Source: Streptomyces griseochromogenes
Lineage (GTDB): Bacteria > Actinomycetota > Actinomycetes > Streptomycetales > Streptomycetaceae
Length of the DNA stretch: 64,000 nt
Assembly: GCF_001542625.1 (NCBI RefSeq)
Contig: NZ_CP016279.1
Coordinates: 6,386,001 to 6,450,000, forward strand
Direction: 5' to 3'
The translations under genes and the position numbers were made by a program. Under the pieces are notes generated by a model that ran no database searches, had not been told where the DNA came from, and saw only the letters and a program-made list of their open reading frames with translations. Below, in pieces: positions 43,072 through 52,600 of the stretch; position 1 is the stretch's first letter; each line of letters starts with the position of its first letter.

Positions 43072-44905
43072 GGGTCACTTCCGGGGAGTAGAGGTCCAGC
43101 CACTGGGCGAGGTCCAGGGTGCGCTCCAGGCCGCGCCGGGCGACCTGGGTGCTGACCGGGGCCTCGCGCTCGGCGGCCTCCCGGACCCGCTCCCGGTCGA
43201 CCAGGTCGAAGACCGGGTGGGTGGGCCGGGCGAGGAGATCCTTGGCCTGCTCCTGGAGGGCGCGGGCGTAGCGCGGGTCCTGGGTGGACGGGTACGGGCT
43301 CTTGACCCGCTCGTACACCGAGCGCGGCAGCAGGTCCGCGGTCGCCTCCCTGAGCAGGCTCTTCTCCCGGCCGTCGAAGGACTTCAGCGACCAGGGCGTG
43401 TTGTAGACGTACTCCACGAGCCGGTGGTCGCAGAACGGCACCCGGACCTCCAGGCCGACGGCCATGCTCATCCGGTCCTTGCGGTCCAGCAGGGCGCGGA
43501 CGAAGCGGGTCAGGTGCAGATGGCAGATCTGCCGCATCCGGTACTCGAAGTCACTCTCGCCCTCCAGACGCTGGATGGCCGCGACGGCCGTGCGGTAGCC
43601 GTCGGCGATGTAGCCCTCCAGGTCCAGGGTCTTGGCCAGGTCGGGGCGCAGCACGTCGGCGTCGTCGCCGAAGTGGCGGCCGAAGCGCACCAGCCAGGGG
43701 AAGGTGTCGGCACGGCGGGCGTCCTCGTCGAAGAACTGCAGGTAGCCGCCGAAGACCTCGTCGGCGGACTCGCCGGACAGGGCGACGGTGGACTGGTCGC
43801 GGATGGCGCGGAAGAGCAGCAGCAGCGAGGTGTCCATGTCGCCGAACCCGGTCGGCAGGTCGCGGGCGCGGATCACCTTCTCGCGCACGGCCGGGTCGGC
43901 GAGGGACTGGGCGTCCAGGACGATGTCCTGGTGGTCGGTGCGGGCGAGCCGGGCCACGTCGTGCACGAAGGGCGTGTCCGGGGTGCCGCGCAGTTCGTCG
44001 GCGACGAAGTTGTCGGCCTGGCCGACGAAGTCGACCGCGAAGCTGCGGACCTTCTCGCCCTGCTCGGCGAGCCGCCGGGCGGCGAGCGCGGTCATGGCGG
44101 AGGAGTCGAGGCCGCCGGAGAGCAGGGTGCAGCGCGGGACGTCGGCGACCAGCTGGCGGCGCACGATGTCGTCGAGGAGCGTGCGCACGGTGGCGATGGT
44201 GGTGTCCCGGTCGTCGGTGTGCGCGCGGGTCTCGAGGCGCCAGTAGACCCGGGTGTGCGCACCCGTGCGGTCGACGGTGACCACGGTGCCGGGTTCGACC
44301 TCGCGCATGCCGTCCCACACGGCGTGTCCGGGGGTCTTGACCATGGTGAACAGCTCGCGCAGGCCGTCCAGGGCGACGCGGGGGCGGGCGAGCGGGTTGG
44401 CGAGGATCGCCTTGGGCTCGGAGCCGAAGAGGACGCCGTCGGGGGTCGGGTAGTAGTAGAACGGCTTGATGCCCATACGGTCGCGGATCATCACGAGCCG
44501 GCCGTGGCGGCCGTCCCACACGGCGAAGGCGTACATGCCGTTGAGCCGCTCGGCGACGGACTCGCCCCATTCCAGGTAGCCGTGCAGGACGACCTCGGTG
44601 TCGGAGTCCGTGGTGAACCGGTGGCCGCGGTCGATGAGCTCGCGGCGCAGTTCGGTGAAGTTGTAGGCCTCTCCGGAGTAGACGAGGGCGACGTTTCCCT
44701 CGGGGGTGGCGACGGACATCGGCTGGCGTCCGCCGGGAAGGTCGATGATGGCGAGCCTGCGGTGACCGAGGGCCGCGGGGCCCTCGGTCCAGGTGCCCCG
44801 GTCGTCCGGGCCGCGGCAGGCCATCGTCTCGGTCATCGCATGCAATGTGGTCGACTCGGCGGTCAGGTCACGGTCGAAGGAGACCCATCCGGTGATGCCG
44901 CACAT
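43064..44905 (-). CDS. asnB: Asparagine synthetase, glutamine-hydrolysing
   Basis: A 613-aa class II amidotransferase that makes Asn, or amidates another carboxylate, with ATP and Gln. Cys2 of MCGITGWV is the glutaminase nucleophile; RLAIID, GEAYN and the N-terminal half are complete. The synthetase half has the PP-loop SGGLDSSAM, the ELRGTPDTPF region, SGESADEVFGGY and the late RVPFCDHRLVEY. AGGAGG lies six bases before the ATG. In secondary metabolite clusters AsnB homologues amidate or transfer ammonia to pathway intermediates; whether this copy belongs to the PKS operon 276 bp upstream or to primary metabolism is open. Confidence 0.95.
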   Translation of the reverse strand: MCGITGWVSFDRDLTAESTTLHAMTETMACRGPDDRGTWTEGPAALGHRRLAIIDLPGGRQPMSVATPEGNVALVYSGEAYNFTELRRELIDRGHRFTTDSDTEVVLHGYLEWGESVAERLNGMYAFAVWDGRHGRLVMIRDRMGIKPFYYYPTPDGVLFGSEPKAILANPLARPRVALDGLRELFTMVKTPGHAVWDGMREVEPGTVVTVDRTGAHTRVYWRLETRAHTDDRDTTIATVRTLLDDIVRRQLVADVPRCTLLSGGLDSSAMTALAARRLAEQGEKVRSFAVDFVGQADNFVADELRGTPDTPFVHDVARLARTDHQDIVLDAQSLADPAVREKVIRARDLPTGFGDMDTSLLLLFRAIRDQSTVALSGESADEVFGGYLQFFDEDARRADTFPWLVRFGRHFGDDADVLRPDLAKTLDLEGYIADGYRTAVAAIQRLEGESDFEYRMRQICHLHLTRFVRALLDRKDRMSMAVGLEVRVPFCDHRLVEYVYNTPWSLKSFDGREKSLLREATADLLPRSVYERVKSPYPSTQDPRYARALQEQAKDLLARPTHPVFDLVDRERVREAAEREAPVSTQVARRGLERTLDLAQWLDLYSPEVTLS

Positions 44906-45181
44906 GCGCTACCTCCTGCCTCCGGCCCGCGGCCGACCCCGCGCTCACCTGCGCTTTTCGGGGAGATGCAAGACGGCCGCCGAACCAGTTGTATCGAGCA
45001 CCTATATGACGAGCGTCCGTCAGGCGGGCGCGGCGGTCAACGCGAGCGCGGCACGGGCGGCCTTTACTCCCCCATGGTTTCAGCCGTGTTTTGCCAACGC
45101 GAAATCGAAGGACCGCCATGCCACCGGGCCGGGGAGGCAGGAACCGGCCACAGGCAAAAACTTCCCCAAGCGACTGCCGCG

Positions 45182-45961
45182 CTACGGCTTCGCAGTCAGA
45201 AACCAGTCAAGTGCCGAGGTGAGTTCGGCCGGCTTCTCCACGGGCAGCTCATGGCCCGCGTCGATGATGCGCACGACCGCGTTCGGGTAGGCCTTGGCCA
45301 TCCGCAGCATCTGCCGCACGGGCAGCTGGATGTCGTGGTAGCCGTGCACCATCAGGGTGGGCGTGGCGATCTCGCCTGCGCGGTCGAGGACGTCGAAGGC
45401 CCGCATGGCGCCGTACAGGGTCATGACGACCTCGCGCGGCGTGTCGGCGGAGGAGCGGATGTACTCCCGGACCTCCTCGCGCGGGTGGCCGGGGGCGAAG
45501 GCCCGCTGGATGTTGGTCGCGACGAACAGCTTGTACGGCACGAGGGTGGAGGCCGCCATCAGCAGGCCCCGGCCCCGGTTGTAGGTCATCCGGCCGATCG
45601 AGTTGACCAGCACCATGCGCTCCACCCGGTCGGGGTGGGACAGGGCGATGGTCTGCGAGATCATCCCGCCCATCGAGTGGCCGACCAGCACGAACCGCTC
45701 GACCTCCAGGTGATCGAGGAGGGCGAGGACGTCCCTCGCCAGCTCCGCGATCGTGCGCACCCCGGCCCCCGTGCTCTCCCCGTGGCCGCGCAGGTCGAGC
45801 CGGATGACCCGCCGGCCTGTCGAGAAGTGCGCCAGCTGGTGGTCCCAACGGTGCCGGTTGGCGGTCCAGCCGTGGACGAACACCAGGGGTACGTCCGCGC
45901 CGTCGCGGGGGCCCTCGTCGTCGTACGTCAGTACGGCGCCGTCGACGTCGAGCTGGGGCAT
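45182..45961 (-). CDS. Alpha/beta hydrolase
   Basis: A 259-aa serine hydrolase: oxyanion FVHGWTANRHRW, RLDLRGHGES, nucleophile Ser in VLVGHSMGGMI, Asp in MVHGYHDIQLPV and His in DAGHELPVEKP, a full epoxide hydrolase/esterase-like triad. AGGAGG precedes ATG 45961; the ATG at 46018 was rejected because conservation starts at PQLDVDG. It follows the Cys-type hydrolase by 63 bp and is likely the last gene of the PKS operon, where it could act as a type II thioesterase-like editor or tailoring esterase; this is inference from position. Confidence 0.9.
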   Translation of the reverse strand: MPQLDVDGAVLTYDDEGPRDGADVPLVFVHGWTANRHRWDHQLAHFSTGRRVIRLDLRGHGESTGAGVRTIAELARDVLALLDHLEVERFVLVGHSMGGMISQTIALSHPDRVERMVLVNSIGRMTYNRGRGLLMAASTLVPYKLFVATNIQRAFAPGHPREEVREYIRSSADTPREVVMTLYGAMRAFDVLDRAGEIATPTLMVHGYHDIQLPVRQMLRMAKAYPNAVVRIIDAGHELPVEKPAELTSALDWFLTAKP

Positions 45962-46024
45962 GGGGGCCTCCTGGGGTGCACTCCGGTTACTGTCCGGTAC
46001 GGTAACCGGCCGCGGCACCGTCCG

Positions 46025-47173
46025 TCATCGGCGATCGCCGAGGAATTCGAGGATGTGCCCGAAGACGTCCAGGGCGGCCCCCCGGCCCAGGAAGGTGTCC
46101 AGGTGACCGTAGCCCGGGATCTCGGTGTACGACACCTCGAGCTGGGGCTGCCGGTGGGCGAGTACCTCGTGGCACAGCTTCTGCGAGTCCAGCCACAGCC
46201 CGTTCTCGCTGCCCGCGAGCAGCAGGACCGGGGTGTCGATGCGGCCGGCCGCGTCCAGCGCGTTGGGCGGCAGCGCCCGGTAGCGGTGGTCGGTGTCGTG
46301 CCAGCGCACCACGCTGCGGGCCAGCTCGATTCGGCGCAGATGGGGCAGGATCCACAGCGGCGCCGGGCCGAGGAGCTCGGCGAGCCGGTCGTGGGTGGCG
46401 GTGCCGAGGTTCTCGTGCACGAAGAGGGAGGCGCCCGTGCCCCAGGCCGAGTTGTGCAGGATCTGGCAGGTCGGGTCCGGGCAGCTCGCCCTGCGCGAGG
46501 CCAGGGCGAACAGCGGCGTGTACTTCGACCACAGGCCCACCTTGCGGAAGTCGACCGGGATGTGGTCGATCCGCGTCTTGAGCAGCTCCCCCGCCACCGA
46601 CATCCGCAGCGAGGTCCGGCCCGCCAGCTTCGGCGTGAGGAACACGCCCTGGGAGACCACACCGGCCAGGCCCGGGACCAGCCCGGCCGCCATGCTCATC
46701 GAGAGGGTGAGCGAGCCGATGCAGTGGGCCACCACGAACAGCGGCCGCTCTCCGATGCGCCCGCGGATGTGGGTGACGGCCTCGGGGATGTCGTACAGCG
46801 CCACGTCGTCGTACGTGTACCGGCGGCCGGTCTCGTTGTACGGCAGCCGGCAGCTGCCCCGCCAGTCCAGCAGCCAGGGCTCGTAGCCCTCGTCGAGCAG
46901 GACGTCGACGAGGTTGCGGGTCTCGGGCAGCAGGAACATGCCGGCGGACGCGGTGTGCCCGTGCAGGAGCAGCACGGCGGGCCGGGCCGAGCCGCCGATG
47001 TCTCCGGTGCCGACACGGGTCAGGCCGAGACGGACACCGTCGCTCGTGCGCAGCGGGATCTCCTCGACGCGGGCCGGGTCCAGGCGATGGCGCAGGGGGC
47101 GCGGGGCCGCGGTGGTGCGGACCTTGCGGAGCGCCGGCCGGGCCGTCCGGGAAGGAGTGGTCCTGAAGATCAT
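46025..47173 (-). CDS. Alpha/beta hydrolase with Cys nucleophile
   Basis: A 382-aa hydrolase in which the nucleophile elbow is AHCIGS: C151 replaces the usual Ser. The oxyanion strand LLLHGHTASAGMF, DWRGSCRLP, the Asp region LLLAGSENGLW and catalytic His in PGYGHLDTF are normal, so a Cys-Asp-His triad like that of dienelactone hydrolase is expected. The same type of protein occurs next to, or fused with, cholesterol-oxidase-like GMC enzymes. Its ATG overlaps the stop of the ACP-reductase gene by 4 bp, so both are translated together and probably act on the same molecule. Confidence 0.88.
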   Translation of the reverse strand: MIFRTTPSRTARPALRKVRTTAAPRPLRHRLDPARVEEIPLRTSDGVRLGLTRVGTGDIGGSARPAVLLLHGHTASAGMFLLPETRNLVDVLLDEGYEPWLLDWRGSCRLPYNETGRRYTYDDVALYDIPEAVTHIRGRIGERPLFVVAHCIGSLTLSMSMAAGLVPGLAGVVSQGVFLTPKLAGRTSLRMSVAGELLKTRIDHIPVDFRKVGLWSKYTPLFALASRRASCPDPTCQILHNSAWGTGASLFVHENLGTATHDRLAELLGPAPLWILPHLRRIELARSVVRWHDTDHRYRALPPNALDAAGRIDTPVLLLAGSENGLWLDSQKLCHEVLAHRQPQLEVSYTEIPGYGHLDTFLGRGAALDVFGHILEFLGDRR

Positions 47174-49602
47174 CGGTGGTGCTCCGTGAGGGTGGGGGTG
47201 CGGCGCAGGTCGAGCAGGTCCGCGGCGGCCCGGGCGAAGGGGCCGACCAGGCCGCGGCCCATCTCCAGGCCGAACCAGGCGAGCCAGGTCAGCTTCGCCG
47301 CCCGTTTCTCCTGGCCGGTCAGGCGCGGGTCGACCTTGATGCCGTCGATCTGGTCACGGACGTAGGAGTCGGCGGGTACGACGACCTCGCCCAGCAGGCT
47401 CGCGGCCTCGCCCTCGCGGCCGATCTCCACGGTGAGCGCACGGGTCTGCCGCCACAGGTCACGGCGGGCCCGTGCGTACTTGCGGCCCTCCAGCCACCAC
47501 AGGCCGCCGTCCGCATCGCGCAGCGTGAGCCGGTAGCGCAGGAGCTGGTGCCTGAGGCCGTGCTGCTGCGGGATGCCCTCGTCGGGGCGGACCCACACGT
47601 CGCCGCGCTGAACGGTCAGCGGATCGGGGTGGATCGCTGTGCAGGTCACCTCGCCGGTGACGTCCACGCGGCGCTCCTTGACCAGCTGGTACATGCTCGC
47701 GATGGACAGGGTCAGCGCCATCGAGCACGGAGTCTCGGCGGCGGCGCCGACCGGGCCGACCGTACCCTGCGTCGTCTCGGCGAACCACAGGTAGGGCTGG
47801 TCGTCCTTGTGCGGGAGCCGGGCCAGGCCGTCGTCGGCGAGCTTCTCGAACGTCTTCAGCTGGGCCTGGGCGTCGTAGCGGGCGGCGGGCGCGAGACCGA
47901 GGGCGGCGACCAGGGCGTCGGTGCGCTCGGCGACGGCGGCGGGGCCCTCGAGGGTGGCCTCGCACAGCTTCAGCGCGGTGGGGCTCTGCAACACCCGGGA
48001 GAGGAAGGCGAGTTCGGGCACCGGCTCGGCCTCCAGCCGGGCGAGGGTGTCGGTGCGCCACTCGTCCCAGTCCTGGACGCGTACGTGCATGCCGCCGAAG
48101 GCCATGTCCCGTACGACGTCGTCGAGGGTGTTGGGGACGCCGGTGAGGTTGTAGTCGAAGCCCCAGGCGTCGGGCTCGCAGATCGCGGCGACCGCGACCC
48201 GGCTGACCCAGTCCACGGGGGCCGCGTTGAGGTAGCGGAACGCCGGTACGGTGCGGAAGCGCCCGAAGGCGGAGATCAGGCCGCTGCTGAGGTCCTGCGG
48301 GTTGTACGCGCCGGTCTTCGTGTGGCCGCCGATGCCGCCCGGGCGGAGCGCGGTGACGACGAGACCGTGCTCGCGGGCGCGGCGCAGGGCGACCTCGGCG
48401 GCCCACTTGGACTGGTCGTAGCCGGAGACGAGCCGGTCCACGTGGGCGAGCGGGTCGTCCTCGCCCATGGAGGTGATGCCGACCTCGTTGAACACGGCGA
48501 TGGACGAGATGTGGTGCAGCGGCTTGGGGCGGCCGGTGGCGGCGAGTTCGGCGAGGGTGAGCGCCCCGAGGACGTTGCTGGTGCGCAGCGACTGGTAGCC
48601 GCGCAGGAAGTCCACGGCCGCCGCCACGCCGACGACGCTGTCGAGTTCGTGCGCGAGGCTCGTCCACTGCTCGTCGGTGAGGCCGAGGCGGGGGCGGCGG
48701 ATGTCGCCGGGCAGGACGGTGACGCGCCGTCGTATCTCCGAGGACCACGGCAGCTTGTAGCCGCGCAGCTGGGCGCCGAGCCGTTCGGTCGCGGCCGCCT
48801 CGTCGGCCGCGCGCACCAGGCAGTACACATGGGCGTCGCTGTGCCGCAGCAGGTCGAGCAGCATGTGGCTGCCGAGGAAGCCGGTCGCCCCGGTGAGCAG
48901 GATGCGGCGCGGCGGCAGCGGCTCGGGCACGTCGGTGAAGGGCAGCCGGTCGGCGAGCGCGAGGTCGGCGAGGATCTGGTCGAGGTCCTCCTGCCGGGCC
49001 CGGGAGTGGGGGTCGCCGTCCCGGTACGGGCTGCTCGGTGCGGCGGGCGGGGTGCGCGGGAACGGGACGGGCAACGTGCCGGGGGCAGGGGCGGGAGTGG
49101 CCAGGGGTGCCGGCGCGGACGGGGATGCCCCCGCCGGCGTGCCCCCGAGCAGCGGCAGCCAACGCCGGGCCAGGCTGACCGGTCGGGCGTCCGCGAAGAC
49201 CTCGTCGAGGTCGACCTCGATGCCCAGTTCACCCTCCAGTTCGGCGACCAGCTCCACCGCGCCGACGGAGGTGCCGCCCGCGTCGAAGAAGTCGGCGTCC
49301 GGCGCCAGCCGGCCGGAAGGCAGATGGCGGCCGGCCGCGGCGGCGACGGTCGCCGCGAGGCCGTCCAGGTCCGGCGCCGGGGCCGGGGGCACCGGGGTCG
49401 GAGTGGGCTCGACCGCGACGACGGCGGCGGTCGTCCTGCCCTCCGGATCCGGCGCCGGGGCCGGGGCGGGATCGGTCGTCGTGCCGGCCGCACGCACCTT
49501 GGCCAGCAGGCCGGCCACGTCGAGTCCGCCACCGCCCCGTTCGATCGACTCGGCGATCGCGTGCCGGCCGGCGTTCGCCGGATCCTCGTTCATGTCACGC
49601 AT
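47170..49602 (-). CDS. ACP-thioester reductase with extra C-terminal domain
   Basis: An 810-aa release protein. An N-terminal carrier domain (FFDAGGTSVGAVEL, phosphopantetheine Ser112) is followed by a Pro/Ala linker and a thioester reductase of the SDR type: GATGFLGSHMLL near 237, Y395/K399 in SGYDQSKWAAE, LRPGGIGG. It should reduce a carrier-bound thioester to an aldehyde, or alcohol after a second round, with NADPH. The last 235 residues (YLWFAETTQGTVGP; MALTLSIASMYQLVKERRVD; LLRYRLTLRDADGGLWWLEG) are not part of usual reductases; they resemble the beta-barrel domain found with GMC/cholesterol-oxidase-like proteins. An A domain, as in carboxylic acid reductases, is missing. The gene begins 33 bp after the PKS stop. 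Confidence 0.88.
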   Translation of the reverse strand: MRDMNEDPANAGRHAIAESIERGGGGLDVAGLLAKVRAAGTTTDPAPAPAPDPEGRTTAAVVAVEPTPTPVPPAPAPDLDGLAATVAAAAGRHLPSGRLAPDADFFDAGGTSVGAVELVAELEGELGIEVDLDEVFADARPVSLARRWLPLLGGTPAGASPSAPAPLATPAPAPGTLPVPFPRTPPAAPSSPYRDGDPHSRARQEDLDQILADLALADRLPFTDVPEPLPPRRILLTGATGFLGSHMLLDLLRHSDAHVYCLVRAADEAAATERLGAQLRGYKLPWSSEIRRRVTVLPGDIRRPRLGLTDEQWTSLAHELDSVVGVAAAVDFLRGYQSLRTSNVLGALTLAELAATGRPKPLHHISSIAVFNEVGITSMGEDDPLAHVDRLVSGYDQSKWAAEVALRRAREHGLVVTALRPGGIGGHTKTGAYNPQDLSSGLISAFGRFRTVPAFRYLNAAPVDWVSRVAVAAICEPDAWGFDYNLTGVPNTLDDVVRDMAFGGMHVRVQDWDEWRTDTLARLEAEPVPELAFLSRVLQSPTALKLCEATLEGPAAVAERTDALVAALGLAPAARYDAQAQLKTFEKLADDGLARLPHKDDQPYLWFAETTQGTVGPVGAAAETPCSMALTLSIASMYQLVKERRVDVTGEVTCTAIHPDPLTVQRGDVWVRPDEGIPQQHGLRHQLLRYRLTLRDADGGLWWLEGRKYARARRDLWRQTRALTVEIGREGEAASLLGEVVVPADSYVRDQIDGIKVDPRLTGQEKRAAKLTWLAWFGLEMGRGLVGPFARAAADLLDLRRTPTLTEHHR

Positions 49603-49635
49603 GAGAGCCCTTCGCGTTGTGCACGGTCTTGTTCC

Positions 49636-52600
49636 TCACTGCTGCTCCCAGGAGCGGAAGGCCCGCAGCTGTTCGGGCGTGGCCACGACGTCCGGCCTTT
49701 CGTCGTCCGGGGCGCCGCCGCCGAGCGCGGCCAGCAGCCGCCGGGCGGGCGCGTTGCGCGGGGTGCGTTCCGCGGTGATCCGGACCTTGGCGCAGCCCAG
49801 TTCCTCGGCACGGTCGGCGAGCCGGGCGAGCAGCCGCTCCTCGACGCCCCGGCCGAGAGCCCGGCAGCTCATCAGCCAGGCGAGGACATCGAGCCGGTCG
49901 CCGTCGGCGGCGACCGCGAGCAGGGCGATCTGGCCGTAGTCGCCGAACCGGTCCCGCGCCGCGGCCGTCCACACCTCGCCCCGCTCACGCCACCGGGCGA
50001 GATCGCCGCCGTCGGCGGAGCGGGCGCGCAGGGTGAACTGGTTGGTACGGCGCACGAGTTGCTCGCCGCGCTCGACGTCCTCCTCGCCCAGCTCCCGGAT
50101 GTCGACCTCGAGGTTCAGTTCGGCCAGGAACTCCTCGAATCCGGCGCCCGCGCGGACGGCGTCCCGCTCTCGCTCCTCGGCGTAGAACCGGGCCCGCAGG
50201 GCGTCCTCGGCGGTCGCCGCCGCGGGGACCAGCGGCCACAACCGGCCGACGAACGCGTCGAGTTCGGCGGCGGGCGGGCAGGTCACGGAGAGCACCTGCG
50301 GGAGCGCCGAGCGCATCTTGGCGATCTCGGCCGGGTTGTCGTCCAGGAACAGGAAGCTGTCCAGGCCCAGGTTGAGGGTACGGGCGGCCTCGTCGAGCCG
50401 GGCCGGCTTGGGCCCCCAGGCGGCCGACAGCACGCTGAAGTGCTCGGCCTTCAGCAGGCTGTCGGGGCGCTCCAGGACGGCGCGGACGGTGGCCTCGTCG
50501 TTGTTGCTGACCAGCACGAGCAGGGCGCCCGCGTCCCGCCACCGCAGCAGCCTGCGGGCCAGCAGGGCGCGGGGGCCGATGAGGTCCACCGCCTCCGGGC
50601 CGGCCTCGCCTGCCACTCCGCCCCACAGGGTCTCGTCGCCGTCGACGGCGATCACCTTGGGCGCGGGACGCCGTACCGCCCGGACGACCTCGGCCAGGCG
50701 CAGCGCGAGTGCCGCCTGGAAGGCCGGGGTGAAGGGCAGGTGGGCGAGGCGCTCGGTGCGCTCGTCGAAGCGGTCCTCGACGGGGTGGTGCCGGGTCCAC
50801 TCGTCGGGTCCGAGCACCGCGATGCCCGGCAGTCCGGCCAGTTCGGCGGCGATCCGGCGCTCCCAGGCGAGGAAGCGGTCCTCGGCCCGGGCGGTGGGCG
50901 GGATGCCGACGACCAGCGGCCTGCGGGTGCGCTCGGCCAGGGACTTCAGCGCGGCCGGGTAGGCGCTCAGCAGGTCGTCGAGGACCGTGTCGTCCACCGG
51001 TCCGAAGCGCTCCAGGTCGGCGGCCCGCAGCAGGACGACGCCCACCGCGGTGGCCGGGTCGGCGAGGACGCCGGACGGGTCCCGCAGGGCTGCGAGGACC
51101 TGGTGGTAGGGCGCCTCGGTGACGGTCGCCCGGTCGTCCTCCAGGGCCGTCTCGCACATCAGGGGCAGGTTGCCGAGCGCGAAGGTGGCGGCGAGGGCGA
51201 GACGCGGTCCGTCGACCGGAGCCTGCTGTACGGCCGTCGGGGTCTCCTGTACGAACCCGGTCGCGTCCTCGGCTGTCTCCGCGAGCAGCCGCAGGAACTC
51301 CTCGCCGAGTCCGGTCGCGGTGTCCGCGTCCAGGATGTCGAGGTTGTGGTCGAGGCGGACGGTGCCCGCGTCCGGCGTCATGGTGATCATCAGGTCGAGG
51401 TCGGTGTGGCCGACCCCGGCGGGCAGCACCTGGAGGTTTCGCAACCGGCCCGAGAAGCGCACGTAGTTGAAGTACACCTCGACCAGGGGGGCGTTGGCGC
51501 GGTGCAGGCCCTGGCGGGCGAGGGTGGCGAGGACGTCGGAGAACATGGCGCCCTTGGCCAGGATCTGCTGCAGCCGGCTGTCGGTGCGCACCAGTACGTC
51601 GGCGACCCGCTCGCCCGCAGCCGCCTGGGCGGGGAAGGGCACGGGGACGCCGAAGAAGCCCACCGCGCCGTAGGCGTCGGCGTGGATGCGGGTGTCCACG
51701 GGCACGGCGAGCACGAACCGTTCCCGCTCCCGCTTCCTGGCGAGCAGCACGGTGAGGGTGCCGAGGCAGAAGGCGGCGGGGGTGACGGCCAGGCTGCTCG
51801 CCGCGGCCGAGACGCGTTCCACGAGCCCGTCGGGGAGGGTCACGGTGACGCTCCCGGCCCGGTAGGAGCGGGTTTCGGGGCGCGGGCGGGCGAGGGTCAG
51901 GTCGAGCCGTTCGCTGCCCTGGAAGGCCGCGCGCCAGTCGTCGCCGGGGCCGGAGCCGCCGCCCTGCTGGGCCTCGATCAGCAGGTCGATGTCCCGGTTG
52001 GTGACGGTGTCGTCCAGCGGGGTGCCGGACAGTTCGGCGTCGATCTCCGCCGCCACCAGGAGCAGGGACTGCAGGTCGCTGACCGCGTGGTGGGCGCCGA
52101 AGACCAGGATCTGCCGCTGTGGTCCGCCGTCGACGAGTTCGAACCGCCACAGCGGCGGAACCGTCAGATCGAACGGCGGTTCGAGGAGCAGGCGCAGCCG
52201 CTCGGCGGCGGTCACGGCCGTGCCGTCGGCCCGGGCGTCGGTCCACCGCAGCAGCGGCGCGGGCAGCGAGCGGTCGACACGCAACTGCCGTACGCCCTCG
52301 GCACCGGTGACGACGGCGGTGCGCAGAGCCGCGTGCCGGGCGGTGAGCCGGTCGATGATGCCGGTGAGGGATTCCCGGGTGGCCGGGGTGGTCAGCCGTA
52401 CGGCCAGGCCCACGCCGTGGGCCGCGTCGGGCATGCCCGGCTGGGCGCTGCGCAGGAGTCGTACGACGTCCCGGGTCGCGGGCCGCAGTTCGGTCTCGGG
52501 CACGTCCTGGGCGGGTGCGCTCCCGGTCCGCTCGGCAGGTGCAGCGCGCTCGGGCAGGGCCTCGCCCAGGGCGCGGGCGAGGCCGCGGATGTCGGCGGCC

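Noticed and set aside
44868..45119. 83-codon minus-strand ORF upstream of asnB
   Set aside because: It runs into asnB out of frame, has no ribosome site, and covers the asnB leader region.
49636..49700. Thioesterase at the PKS C-terminus
   Set aside because: The last residues belong to the FkbH domain (AERTPRNAPARRLLAAL); no GxSxG is present, consistent with reductive release.
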